Of a stretch of 53,486 nucleotides of DNA, positions 1 through 8,505 are shown piece after piece. This DNA is from Lentisphaerae bacterium RIFOXYA12_64_32. Lineage in GTDB: Bacteria > Verrucomicrobiota > Lentisphaeria > Oligosphaerales > YB12-FULL-65-16. The notes under the pieces are model-generated. The model was not told the origin of the DNA, ran no database searches, and was given only the letters and a program-made list of their open reading frames with translations. Both the position numbers and the translations under genes were made by a program. The stretch spans positions 1 through 53,486 of the forward strand of contig MHBL01000167.1 in the NCBI GenBank assembly GCA_001803235.1. The letters are read 5' to 3'. The number at the start of each line of letters is the position of its first letter. The stretch's first letter is position 1.

Positions 1-60
1 CGGATTCTCATCGACCATCTGCCCGGCCAACAGGCCGTTATTTACGCCCGACGGCACTAG
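1..60 (+). CDS. 3' end of an unidentified upstream gene (partial)
   Basis: Frame 1 is open from the window edge to a TAG stop at 58-60 and gives 19 residues ending in QAVIYARRH. The next gene starts about 20 bases later in the same direction, so the two could be co-transcribed. The fragment is too short to assign a family. It is called a gene end only because the frame is open and the spacing to the next gene is operon-like; it could also be chance. Confidence 0.4.
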   Translation, partial: RILIDHLPGQQAVIYARRH

Positions 61-80
61 GCCGCCTGAGGATGTGCGAG

Positions 81-959
81 ATGCGCAGTGTATTCGCCAT
101 CGGTTGGGGATTTCTGGTGCTGGCCCTGCTCACGGGCGGCTGTTCGCCGGTCGATCCGGAGGTCGCTCTGCAGCAGGCGGCAACCGCCATGAACACCGGC
201 AAGTGGAAGGAGGCGGTGGCCCTCACCCAGCGCTGCCTGCGCACCTCGCCCGCGGACGCGAAGCTGAAGATCATGCACGGCGTCTCGCTGCTCGAAGCCG
301 AGCGCAAGGATGACGCCCTGGACATGCTCGAGGAGGCGGTGTTGCAGGCGCCGGACGATTTCAGCGCCCAGTACTTCTACGGTCTGGCCCTGGTCGAATG
401 CGCGCGGTTCGGCGACGCCATGGTGCCGCTGCGCAAGGCATACGAGCAGCGCGAGGCGCACCCCGAAGTGGCGCCCGACGTGCTCATCCTGCTGTCGCGC
501 TGCTGCCTGGAACAGAACCTGGACGAGGGCATCCGCTACCTGTTGCAGCTCCGCAGCTACCGCGCCTTCAACCGCCGGCCCGAAGTGTACAACGCCCTGG
601 GCATTCTCTACCTGAATCGGCGCGAGTACAACAACGCCCGGCAGAGCTTCCTCATGGCCATGTCCAAGGACCGCGAGAACCCGGCGGTACTGCAGAACCT
701 GGCCGTCTTGTACGACCAGCACCTGCGCGATCCGGCGGAAGCCATGCGCTACTACCGCGCCGCCCTGCGCGGCAAACAGTTGGCCAGCGACAGCACCGGC
801 CAGGACGAGATCCGGCAGCGGCTCAAGGACCTGGCGCGCGAACGCGCGGTGCAGGCGCCGGACGACACACCACCGACCGGAACGCAGCCCGACGACGCCC
901 CGGCTGTGCCCGCGCCGCCGCGCAAACCCGCCCCGACCCTGCCGAAGAAGGGGGCGTGA
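81..959 (+). CDS. Secreted TPR-repeat lipoprotein
   Basis: A protein of about 292 residues with an N-terminal hydrophobic segment ending in a lipobox-like LLTGGC (Cys near residue 21), so it is probably a lipoprotein facing the periplasm. The body is made of tetratricopeptide repeats (helix pairs with A, G, Y and L at TPR positions, e.g. NALGILYLNRREYNNARQSF). The tail is Pro/Lys-rich and low in complexity. TPR proteins serve as scaffolds in envelope complexes; no partner can be named. An ATG at 72 is also in frame, but GAGG at 68-71 lies 9 bases before the ATG at 81, which supports 81. Next downstream is dnaG, 121 bases away across a repeat. The fold is well supported, the exact role unknown. 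Confidence 0.8.
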   Translation: MRSVFAIGWGFLVLALLTGGCSPVDPEVALQQAATAMNTGKWKEAVALTQRCLRTSPADAKLKIMHGVSLLEAERKDDALDMLEEAVLQAPDDFSAQYFYGLALVECARFGDAMVPLRKAYEQREAHPEVAPDVLILLSRCCLEQNLDEGIRYLLQLRSYRAFNRRPEVYNALGILYLNRREYNNARQSFLMAMSKDRENPAVLQNLAVLYDQHLRDPAEAMRYYRAALRGKQLASDSTGQDEIRQRLKDLARERAVQAPDDTPPTGTQPDDAPAVPAPPRKPAPTLPKKGA

Positions 960-985
960 GGCGAACGGCCGTCGCCGATCACACC

Positions 986-1030
986 CGATTGCAGTCGATG
1001 GCGGTCGACCGCAGTCGATTGCAGTCGATG
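986..1030. repeat. Short internally repeated motif (CGATTGCAGTCGATG)
   Basis: The word CGATTGCAGTCGATG occurs at 986 and again at about 1016, separated by a TCGACCGCAG arm that can pair back. A related copy lies at 47946-47987, with the same order of words and several substitutions. It is followed at 1032-1060 by a degenerate CTGAAACC-type run. Both lie in the gap between the TPR gene and dnaG. Confidence 0.6.
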
Positions 1031-1080
1031 TCCCTGACACCTGAACCCTGAAACCTCTGCCACCCTCGGCAGGAAGTCCC

Positions 1081-3030
1081 ATGTCAGATCGCATACCAGA
1101 GTCAGTGATTGACGAAATCCACAGTCGTGTCGACATCGTGGAGGTGATCGGCGCGTACCTGCAGTTGAAGCGGCGCGGCAACGACTACTGGGCGCAGTGT
1201 CCGTTCCACCACGAAAAGACGCCGTCGTTCAAGGTCAGCGCCACGCGTCAGGCATTCTACTGCTTCGGCTGCAAGAAGAGCGGCAACCTCTTCCACTTTG
1301 TCCAGGCGCAGGAGAACGTCGACTTTGTCGGGGCGGTGCGGTTGCTGGCGCAACGGTACGGCATCCACATTCCGGAACCGCCGCCGCGGACATGTCGCGC
1401 CGCCGGCGGCGTGGCTGAGGCGGCCGACGCCAAGGCCTCGCCGAAAGAGAAGATCTTCGCCCTGCTCACTGAGATTGCCGAGTGGTACCACAGCCTGTTG
1501 AAGGGCGCCGAGGGCGAACCCGGGCGCCGCTACCTGGCCGAGCGCGGCATCCCCGACGATGTGGTGGTCGCGTACAAGCTCGGGTACTCCCTGGACTCGT
1601 GGGACGCGACCCTGCAGTGGGGCGAGCGGCACAGGTACAGCCGCGAGCTCCTGCTCGCCGCCGGCCTGGAAGTGCCCAAGGAAGACACCGGCACGACCTC
1701 GAGAAACTCCTGCTACGACCGGTTCCGCGGCCGGCTCATGTTCCCGATCTGCGACGAACTCGGCCGTGTCGTGGGGTTCAGCGCCCGCACCCTGGAAAAA
1801 GAGGCCGGCGGCGCCAAGTACGTCAACACGCCCGAGACCGCCGTGTTTCAGAAGGGGCGGCTTCTCTACGGGCTGCACCTGGCGCGCCTGGCGTTCAAGG
1901 ATTCGGGGCAGGCGCTGATCTGCGAGGGCCAGCTCGACGTCATCGCCTGTCACCGGGCCGGCATCAAACACGCGGTGGCGCCGCAAGGCACGGCGTTCAC
2001 CGAGAACCACGCCCGATTGCTGAAGCGCTTCACCGACACGGTGACCTTTGCCTTCGACGCGGATGCGGCCGGTCAACAGGCGGCGGTGCGCAGCCTGGAG
2101 GTCGCCTTCAACGCGGGGCTGGCGGCGCGCGTGGTGGCGCTGCCCGAAGGCGAGGACCCCGACGGCCTGTTCCGGCACGCAGGGGCGGCGGCCCTGGCGA
2201 CAGCGCTGGGGCAGAGTCTGGAGGCGTTCCCGTTCCTGCTCGGGCTGTGCCGGCGGCAGCACGACGCCAGGAGTCCCGAGGGCCGGAGCCAGATTGCGCA
2301 GGAGATCCTCAAGCTGGTGGCGGTGCTCCCCGACCCCGTGGTCCGGGCCACGCACTGCCAGTGGCTGAGCCGCGAACTCGACGTGCCAGAGCCGGCCCTG
2401 TATGAGACGCTGAACCGCCTGGCGCAAACGCGGCAGCGCGCCAGTCGCACCCCGCGCGGCGCGTCGTTGCCGGCGACGACCGCCGCCGCACCGGCCCTGG
2501 GCGGCAGCACGACGGTCGAACAGCGGGCGGAACTGACGCTGCTGGACCTGGCCCTGTACCACGGTTTCATCGCGCATGCGCTGACCACCGGCCTGCCCCA
2601 CGACTGGGTCTCGGACACGACGGTCGGCCGGGCCCTGAACCTCGTCGTGGGCCTGACGGAGCAGAGCGAGTGGCAGACGGCGGCGCGCGAACTGGCTAAG
2701 GACCCCGAACTGGCGTCCGACCCGCGCATCGGTGAGGTCCTGGCCGAGTCCAAGTTCAAGGATATCGACCCGGAGCATGAGGACGAGCATGTCCGCGAGC
2801 ACAACGAGAAGCGGCTGCGCCGGGCGGCCAACGATTGCCTGCGCGTCCTGCACTTCCGCGGCATCGAGCAGCGGCTCAAGGCGGTACAGGCGGCCCTGCA
2901 GACGACTCAGGACCCCGAGGCCATCGCCACCCTGCAGACCGAACTCTACGAACTGGCGAAACAACGAGACCAGTTGAAGCGCGACGCCACCCTGAAGCCT
3001 GGCGCTGCCGTCGCCGGGGCGGACACTTGA
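1081..3030 (+). CDS. dnaG: DNA primase DnaG
   Basis: Synthesises RNA primers for the lagging strand with the replicative helicase. At 649 residues it is a normal length for DnaG. The N-terminal zinc-binding domain has the CHC2 pattern (C40, H43, C61, C64 in CPFHHEKTPSF...YCFGC). The central RNA polymerase/TOPRIM region runs from about 200 to 370, with the acidic motifs CEGQLDVIA and FDADAAG. The first motif reads EGQLD where EGYMD is common. The C-terminal part is a helical helicase-binding region ending in a Lys/Asp-rich helix. The start at 1081 has AGGAAG just upstream. The gene follows the TPR lipoprotein gene in the same direction. The assignment is firm. Confidence 0.97.
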   Translation: MSDRIPESVIDEIHSRVDIVEVIGAYLQLKRRGNDYWAQCPFHHEKTPSFKVSATRQAFYCFGCKKSGNLFHFVQAQENVDFVGAVRLLAQRYGIHIPEPPPRTCRAAGGVAEAADAKASPKEKIFALLTEIAEWYHSLLKGAEGEPGRRYLAERGIPDDVVVAYKLGYSLDSWDATLQWGERHRYSRELLLAAGLEVPKEDTGTTSRNSCYDRFRGRLMFPICDELGRVVGFSARTLEKEAGGAKYVNTPETAVFQKGRLLYGLHLARLAFKDSGQALICEGQLDVIACHRAGIKHAVAPQGTAFTENHARLLKRFTDTVTFAFDADAAGQQAAVRSLEVAFNAGLAARVVALPEGEDPDGLFRHAGAAALATALGQSLEAFPFLLGLCRRQHDARSPEGRSQIAQEILKLVAVLPDPVVRATHCQWLSRELDVPEPALYETLNRLAQTRQRASRTPRGASLPATTAAAPALGGSTTVEQRAELTLLDLALYHGFIAHALTTGLPHDWVSDTTVGRALNLVVGLTEQSEWQTAARELAKDPELASDPRIGEVLAESKFKDIDPEHEDEHVREHNEKRLRRAANDCLRVLHFRGIEQRLKAVQAALQTTQDPEAIATLQTELYELAKQRDQLKRDATLKPGAAVAGADT

Positions 3031-3660
3031 CGGCGCGGGGCGGCGTAGGTACGGGGGGGGCGGCGGGGTCGGTTTCCGCTGCGCTCTCACAGCGACGCCA
3101 GCAGGCGTGGCAATGCCGGACACAGATAGTGGGGCAGTGAGAGTAACCTGAAGCGCGCCGCACCGACCGACGTCGTCCTTTTCGGCGCCGAGCGGAATGC
3201 CGTTGGCACTGCAATTGAACACCTTGGATATCACTCGTGCCATGCAGAGCTGGTCGACCGCCCTGGCCAATTCCGCGGACCGATGGTCGGCGGCGCGGAG
3301 TAACACGCGAGTAACATGGGAGTCGAAGGTGGGCGCCGGGCCTCCTGACCCGGTGCGATGGGGTGACGCGACCGAAGCAGGCCAGGCCGGAAGACCTGGC
3401 CTCCACCTTGGCAGGGCCACGCGATTTCTCACCTTTCACTCCCATGAAACTGAAGGAACCCAGAGCCCGCGAAAACGCGGGCGCTCCAGGGTCTGGCATG
3501 GGGTCTGACTTGGAGCGCCCGCGTCCTCGCTGGCTCTGGCAGCGTCGTTGCCTGTTTCGCCTTGGGATGACCGGGCGGTCCGCCGCCCGGGAACCGCTGA
3601 CGCAACACACATGGAGCGCTGCTTTCCTGGGGCACGGCAATGCGTCTACGGGCCCTTGGC
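3031..3660. other. 630-base gap between dnaG and the hyf complex; no gene supported
   Basis: Convergent gap between dnaG (+) and the small subunit of the hyf complex (-). Short open frames here lack ribosome sites and recognisable content. The first half holds G-rich sequence and the arms GGAGTCGAAGGTGGGCGCC and GGCCTGGCC. The second half is a copy of the large dispersed repeat family described at 3443-3607. No clear terminator was found. Confidence 0.6.
3443..3607. repeat. Family A dispersed repeat, partial copy 1
   Basis: This stretch matches, in the opposite orientation, 22188-22347. Both carry CCATGAAACTGAAGG, a pair of inverted AGCCCGCG...CGCGGGCGCTCC arms, GCGTCGTTGCC and TATGACCGGGCGG-like sequence, and they end in GCTGACGCA. 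The right end CGCTGACGCAACAC is a decayed form of the family end CTGACGCATTAC. No left inverted end is evident, so the copy is truncated or diverged. Confidence 0.75.
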
Positions 3661-4419
3661 CTACCGGCGGCCGAGTAGGCGCAGGAGGCCGTCCAGGATG
3701 GTGTAGGGGTGCGGCGGGCAGCCGGGGATGAACAGGTCGATCGGGACCACCTCACCGGCGCCGTTCAGCACTTCCGGGTGCCCCGCGAACGGGCCGCCGG
3801 AAATGGCGCAAGCGCCGACCGCAATGACCAGGCGCGGCGACGGAATGGCCTCGTACGTCTTGCGCAGGCCCAGCAGCATATTCCGGCTGACCGGCCCAGT
3901 AACCAGCACGCCGTCGGCGTGACGCGGCGACGCGACGAACTGGATCCCGAACCGGCCGAGATCGAAGACCAGTGTGTTCAGCACGTTGCAGTCCGCTTCA
4001 CAGGCGTTGCAGCCGGCGGCGCTGACCTGCCTGAGTTTCAGCGAACGTCCGAACAGCCGGCGCGTCTCGCCCTCGAGCGCGGCAGCCAGACGCAGCGGGT
4101 CGGTGGCGACGCGCAAGTCGTCACGGGTCCGCGTGGCGAGGCGATAGTCGGTCCCGAAGCGGATGGCGCTCTTCGGGCAAGCAGCGGCGCAATCTGGGCA
4201 GAACAGGCACTTGCCGAGGTCGAAGCAGACCTTGCCGTTGACCGTGATGGCGCCGGTGGGGCAGGCCGCGGCGCAGGCGTTGCAGCCGCTGGCGCAGCCG
4301 CACGTGCCGAGGTCGACGGCAGGCAGGCACCGCGCCCGGGGCGGGATCTGCGGCTCCGCACCGGGGAAGGCCCCCGTGCGGTGTTTCTGTTGCAGCCGTG
4401 CCAGCAGTTCATCGAACAT
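3661..4419 (-). CDS. hyfI: Hyf/Ehr-type small subunit: 2x[4Fe-4S] ferredoxin fused to NuoB-like domain
   Basis: A 252-residue electron-transfer subunit. Residues 38-90 hold two 4Fe-4S clusters (CNACAAACP and CLFCPDCAAACP, with CxxCxxCxxxCP spacing). Residues 125-250 are the NuoB/HycG-like domain with the proximal cluster ligands C137, C140, C204 and C234 (GCNAC, VGACA, IPGCPPHP). In E. coli Hyf the ferredoxin HyfH and the small subunit HyfI are separate; here they look fused. It is the last gene of the six-gene minus-strand operon, starting 9 bases after the large subunit stop, with a GAGG-containing ribosome site. It would relay electrons towards the large subunit at the cytoplasmic face. 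Confidence 0.88.
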   Translation of the reverse strand: MFDELLARLQQKHRTGAFPGAEPQIPPRARCLPAVDLGTCGCASGCNACAAACPTGAITVNGKVCFDLGKCLFCPDCAAACPKSAIRFGTDYRLATRTRDDLRVATDPLRLAAALEGETRRLFGRSLKLRQVSAAGCNACEADCNVLNTLVFDLGRFGIQFVASPRHADGVLVTGPVSRNMLLGLRKTYEAIPSPRLVIAVGACAISGGPFAGHPEVLNGAGEVVPIDLFIPGCPPHPYTILDGLLRLLGRR

Positions 4420-4428
4420 GAGGACACC

Positions 4429-5988
4429 TCAGAGGTCGTGGCCGCAGTACGAAAGGTTGAAGCTCTTGTTGCAGAGCGGGAAATCGGAGATCGGCTGCCC
4501 GCGCAGGGCCATGGCCAGGCCGATCCAGTTGTGGAACGACGGGTCGACGATCTTGTAACGGATGAAGCGCCCGGCGCTGTTCGTGATGGCCACGTGGCAG
4601 ATTTCGCCGCGCCAGCCTTCGACCAGCGAGACGGCGAACTGGCGCCGGTCCGGCGCTACGGGCAAATCCTGCCGGCAGGCGCCGTCCGGCAGCGCCTCGG
4701 CACGCTCCTGGATGAAGGCAATCGACTTCTGGATTTCCAGCCAGCGCACGTAGGCGCGCGCAAACACGTCGCCGGTGTTCCAAGTCGACATGGGCACCTG
4801 CACGAACTGGTAGATACCCGCGGGGAAATCGTGGCGCACGTCCATCCGCGCTCCGCAGGCCCGCGCCACCGGCCCGACCAGTCCAAGTTCGGTGGCGAGT
4901 TCAAGGCTCAGTGCGCCGGTGTTCTCGAAACGTGCCATGACAGAGGGCGTTTGCCAGAGCAGTTCCACCGCGCCCTGCACGTCGGCGGCAGCGGCGGCCA
5001 AGCGGGCCTGCAGTTCGGCAATCAGCTCTCGGTCAGCGTCGAAATTCACGCCGCCCGGCACGATCAGTCCGCGGCCGAAGCGGTTGCCGCAGAGCAGCGC
5101 GCTCAGGTTGAGGAAGTCGCCCCGGAGCCGCCCGCAGTACGAGGCGGTGGGCAGGTACGCGACGTCACCGGCCAGGGCGCCGAGGTCGCCGGTGTGATTG
5201 GCCAGCCGCTCGAGTTCCAGCGCAATGCCGCGCAGTGACATGGCGCGGGGCGGCGCAGCCGCTCCGGCCAAGGCCTCCACCAATCGCGCGTAGGCGGTGG
5301 CGTGGCCGACGCTGGTGTCGCCAGCCAGCGTCTCCAGATAGTGCAGCGTGCGCCGGTTCGGGCCGCCGACCAGTGCGGGTTCGACGCCGCGGTGCTGGTA
5401 ACCGAGCGAGATCTCCAGGTGATAGACGTTCTCGCCGTGGCACTGGAACCGGAAGTGACCCGGCTCGATGACGCCCGCGTGCACCGGCCCGACCGCAACT
5501 TCGTGGACCTCCGCGCCCTCGATGCGGAAGAACTCGGCCACGCCGATCTCCGCACCCGCCGCGGCACCGCTCCCCGTGGGCGCGTAAGGGGCGTGGAAAC
5601 GGATCGGCTTCAGCCACGGGTGCCCGGCCGGTTTGACGCTCCACTGTTCCCAGATCTCGCGCTCGAACCAGTGCACTTGCGGGCACTCGGGCGTAAGGGA
5701 CGGGTATTCGCCCTGCACGAGCGCCGACAACACACTCAGGGTGCCTGTCTCGACTGAAGCAAGGACCGCGAACAGCCGCACAGGTGAGGCCGCGCCGTCG
5801 GGCGCCGGCGTCGCTGCATTGCCCTCGGCCAGTGCCGATGCCGGCACGCCGAAGAACGAACTCACGCGTGCCCCGTTCCGCACCGCGTCGACAATCGTTC
5901 GGCGGAAACCGGACACGTCAAGCACCGGGACCTTGTCCAGGCCCAGGGGCTCGAGATTGCGGATGGATTTCGGCTTGGGCTCCGTCAT
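4429..5988 (-). CDS. hyfG: Hyf/Ehr-type large subunit (NuoC-NuoD-like) lacking NiFe ligands
   Basis: A 519-residue protein with an N-terminal NuoC-like part (to about 150) and a NuoD/HycE-like part. True NiFe hydrogenases have two CxxC pairs. Here the first site reads LAGDTSVGH, with A222 and T225 where cysteines should be. The C-terminal site reads SFNLSYCGHDL, with S513 and G516 at the cysteine positions. The remaining Cys515 is out of register. So the protein should not bind Ni or turn over H2. This matches the family called energy-converting hydrogenase-related (Ehr) complexes, whose electron donor and acceptor are not settled. The ATG overlaps the stop of the upstream antiporter gene by 4 bases (ATGA), implying translational coupling. 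Confidence 0.9.
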   Translation of the reverse strand: MTEPKPKSIRNLEPLGLDKVPVLDVSGFRRTIVDAVRNGARVSSFFGVPASALAEGNAATPAPDGAASPVRLFAVLASVETGTLSVLSALVQGEYPSLTPECPQVHWFEREIWEQWSVKPAGHPWLKPIRFHAPYAPTGSGAAAGAEIGVAEFFRIEGAEVHEVAVGPVHAGVIEPGHFRFQCHGENVYHLEISLGYQHRGVEPALVGGPNRRTLHYLETLAGDTSVGHATAYARLVEALAGAAAPPRAMSLRGIALELERLANHTGDLGALAGDVAYLPTASYCGRLRGDFLNLSALLCGNRFGRGLIVPGGVNFDADRELIAELQARLAAAAADVQGAVELLWQTPSVMARFENTGALSLELATELGLVGPVARACGARMDVRHDFPAGIYQFVQVPMSTWNTGDVFARAYVRWLEIQKSIAFIQERAEALPDGACRQDLPVAPDRRQFAVSLVEGWRGEICHVAITNSAGRFIRYKIVDPSFHNWIGLAMALRGQPISDFPLCNKSFNLSYCGHDL

Positions 5989-7511
5989 GGTGCCACTCCC
6001 GCTGAGAAATGAGCCAGGGTTGGCGCCGCCGCCCCGTTGATCACGTCGGCCGCCTCACAGAGGATCGTTTCCAGAGGCGCGGGCAGCCACAACCCCAGGC
6101 ACAACAGGGTCGCCAGGGGCAGGAAGACCAGGCACGCTTCCAGGAACGTGGCGCGGACTGGCTCGCGGACGGTTTCTCCATCCGGGTTGCCCCAGGCCAA
6201 CGGCAATGCATGCCCCAGAGAACCGACGAAAGCGACGCAGGCCCCGGCCAGGAAAATCACCAAGGCCGCAATGGCGCCGCGCTCCAGCGCTGCCTTGACG
6301 ATCAGAAACTCGCTCATGAACAGGGCGAACGGCGCCACGCCAATCAGCGCCAGAATGCTGGCGAAGACAGCCGTGCCCCAGGCAGGCGCAACGCGGTAGG
6401 CGCCGCGCATCTTGTCCATGTCGTGCGTCCCGAACACCTGCCCCAGCCGCCCTGCGGCGAAGAAGGACAGGGTCTTGCAGAGTGAGTGATTGAGGGTGTG
6501 GAAAAGAGCCGCGAACGTGCCCAGGCCGCCGAGCCCGAGCCCCAGCGCGATGATGCCGAGGTGTTCGACACTGCAGTAGGCCAGGAACCGTTTCAGGTCG
6601 TGCTGGAAGGCGATGAACGCCGCGCCCACGACAATGGAAACCAGCCCGAACAGGCGCAGCAGCGACAGGCACCAGCCCGTGCCGCCCGTCGCCGCCTCCG
6701 TGATCGGCAGGTAGCGCATGATGCAGTACAGCGCTGTGTTCACGATGAAGCCCGAAAACAGGGCTGAGACGGGCGATGGCGCCTGGCTATACGCGTCCGG
6801 GAGCCAAGTGTGCATGGGTGCCAGGCCGGCTTTCGTGCCGTACCCCACGAGCAGGAAGATGAAGGCGGCCTTCATCAAGACCGGGTCGAGCCCGGCGGCA
6901 TTGTCACGCAGGACCGTCCAAAGCAGGGTGTCGTGAGAACTCAGTTGCAGTTGGTGGGCGGAGGCTGCCGCCAGGAGTGTGCCCATAAACGCAAAGGCCA
7001 CTCCGACCGAGCAGATCAGGATGTACTTCCAGGTTGCTTCCAGCGCCGCGCGGGAGCGCTGGACGCAGATCAGGAAGGCCGTCAGCAGCGTGGTGGCCTC
7101 GATGCCGACCCACATGATGCCAAGGTTGCCGGAGACCAGGACCAGGGTCATGGCGGCCAGGGCTCCGCACCACAGTCCGCCGAACACGCGTGCCTGCCGC
7201 GGGGTCAGCGGCACGTCGTTGGCAGGGCCGCCGAAGTACACCCACGAGTAGGCGGAACTCAGGCAGAAGATCAGGAACATCACCGCCAGGTTGAAGGCCG
7301 ACAGCGCGTCGACGTACAGCCATCCGGTGGCGCTCGACACCGGGCCGGTGCCGAGCACGTCGTGGATGACCACGGCGCCGGTCGCCGTGGCCGTGAACAC
7401 GCCGGCGCAGAGCACACCGAGGACGGCCCGCGGTCGCGGCAGGGCTGCGCAAGCAAGGCTGGCTGCGATCGGGATCAGCAGCATGACCCACAGCAAAGTC
7501 TCGGTTTTCAC
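5985..7511 (-). CDS. hyfF: Hyf/Ehr-type antiporter-like subunit (HyfF / NuoN-NuoM-like)
   Basis: A very hydrophobic 508-residue protein with about 14 membrane segments, of the Mrp/NuoL-M-N proton-translocating family (proton_antipo_M). The conserved AFQHDLKRFLAYCSVEHLG carries the channel lysine, and MWVGIEATTLL carries the conserved Glu of helix 5. The start is GTG at 7511: AAGGA lies 8 bases upstream and no in-frame ATG sits nearby. It lies between hyfE and hyfG and overlaps hyfG by 4 bases. It is expected to move H+ or Na+ coupled to electron transfer in the complex. Confidence 0.9.
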   Translation of the reverse strand: MKTETLLWVMLLIPIAASLACAALPRPRAVLGVLCAGVFTATATGAVVIHDVLGTGPVSSATGWLYVDALSAFNLAVMFLIFCLSSAYSWVYFGGPANDVPLTPRQARVFGGLWCGALAAMTLVLVSGNLGIMWVGIEATTLLTAFLICVQRSRAALEATWKYILICSVGVAFAFMGTLLAAASAHQLQLSSHDTLLWTVLRDNAAGLDPVLMKAAFIFLLVGYGTKAGLAPMHTWLPDAYSQAPSPVSALFSGFIVNTALYCIMRYLPITEAATGGTGWCLSLLRLFGLVSIVVGAAFIAFQHDLKRFLAYCSVEHLGIIALGLGLGGLGTFAALFHTLNHSLCKTLSFFAAGRLGQVFGTHDMDKMRGAYRVAPAWGTAVFASILALIGVAPFALFMSEFLIVKAALERGAIAALVIFLAGACVAFVGSLGHALPLAWGNPDGETVREPVRATFLEACLVFLPLATLLCLGLWLPAPLETILCEAADVINGAAAPTLAHFSAGVAP

Positions 7512-7545
7512 AGGTCCATTCCTTCAAGAAGGTTGCGCAAACAGA

Positions 7546-7645
7546 GGCTATAGGTGCTTAGGCCGTAGGCTGTTAGGTTGTTGTTGGGCGCTTGGGGATA
7601 GATGCGGTTCTTACCTACAGCCTATAGCCTAACGGCCTACAGCCT
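7546..7645. repeat. Inverted pair of degenerate GGCTGTAG-type repeats
   Basis: 7546-7577 contains several variants of the word GGC(T/C)(A/G)TAGG, and 7614-7645 contains its reverse complement in tandem (CCTACAGCCTATAGCC...). The two arms can pair over about 30 bases across a 36-base spacer. The right arm includes the TAG stop of hyfE. The same word appears at 8304-8332 and 8481-8492, on the other side of hyfE. It may act as a stem-loop between operon genes. Confidence 0.65.
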
Positions 7646-8288
7646 ATCCCTTCAGGGAACTCAACTGGTCCGTGTCGATGTGGTCGAACTCGCGGTTGAT
7701 GTGGTAGATGGCGATGCCCATGACGAACACGGCGACGAATGCGTCCAGCAGGACCCCGAGCTCGACCAGCGCCGGGACCTCGCCCACCGTGGCCACACCA
7801 AATGCATAGATGCCGTTTTCAAACACCAGGAACCCGACCACCTGCGTCAGCGCCTTGCGCCGGGCAACGATGAGGAACAGGCCGGTGAACATGGTCATGA
7901 ACGCCGCCGGCACCACGAGCGTCTGACCGGCGTGCACCTGCAGCGGCAGCCGGGTGCCCAGCCACACGGCGACCACCAGCATGGCGACGGCCAGCAGGAC
8001 GGAACCGATGTAGCCGACGAACGGCTCAACCTCGCGCTGGACGCCAGCCTCCTTGCCCGCGCGTGCCAGCAGATAAGGAAAGACGCCGCCCTTCAGCAGC
8101 ATGCCGATGCCCGCCATCAGGACCACGCGCAGCGACATGGCCTCGGCCTGCAGCAGCAGCGTCAGCACCCCAAGCAGCAGGCCCTGCATGGCCGTCACCC
8201 GGATGCAGCCGGCCACGCGGCTGCTCGCCAGGACCGTCATGTCGGAGATCAGCAGGCCGACGAGGATCGCCTCAACCAGATTTTCCAT
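7644..8288 (-). CDS. hyfE: Hyf/Ehr-type membrane subunit HyfE (NuoK-like)
   Basis: A 214-residue integral membrane protein. The C-terminal half resembles NuoK, as in HyfE of hydrogenase 4, and the N-terminal half has further helices. The start at 8288 (MENLVEAILVG) is chosen because GAGGTGA sits 4 bases upstream. A longer frame upstream merely translates repeat DNA. The last codons and the stop fall inside a GGCTGTAG-type repeat arm, so the C-terminus may have been trimmed or extended by the repeat. It is co-directional with the rest of the complex but flanked on both sides by spacers of 130-220 bases. Confidence 0.87.
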   Translation of the reverse strand: MENLVEAILVGLLISDMTVLASSRVAGCIRVTAMQGLLLGVLTLLLQAEAMSLRVVLMAGIGMLLKGGVFPYLLARAGKEAGVQREVEPFVGYIGSVLLAVAMLVVAVWLGTRLPLQVHAGQTLVVPAAFMTMFTGLFLIVARRKALTQVVGFLVFENGIYAFGVATVGEVPALVELGVLLDAFVAVFVMGIAIYHINREFDHIDTDQLSSLKG

Positions 8289-8505
8289 ACTCACCTCAAA
8301 TTCAGGCTGTAGGCTGTAGGGGTTTAGGCTGCAGGTAAGAGAAGGACAGGGCGGGATTGCGCGAGGGTCGGAATGTCTGACCAAGCCGACTCGATACGCA
8401 ACACGGGAAGTCGCACCCGACTCTGTACGTCCACAACCTGACGACCTCCAGCCTTCCGACTTCCTTTCCTCATTGTCTTTGCCTACAGCCTGAACACCTG
8501 TTCTT
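8289..8505. other. 217-base spacer inside the hyf operon
   Basis: No gene is seen. It holds GGCTGTAGGCTGTAGG-type words at 8304-8332, an inverted partner CCTACAGCC at 8481-8489, and a pyrimidine-rich stretch. The spacer is unusually long for the middle of a complex-encoding operon, where neighbours are otherwise 0-10 bases apart. Confidence 0.55.

Noticed and set aside
1102..3432. Long minus-strand open frame of 776 codons opposite dnaG
   Set aside because: It is antisense to a firmly identified gene, with biased composition from high GC, no family features and no ribosome site.
3197..3508. 103-codon plus-strand frame in the gap after dnaG
   Set aside because: No ribosome site, no recognisable domain, and it runs into a family A repeat that is non-coding elsewhere.
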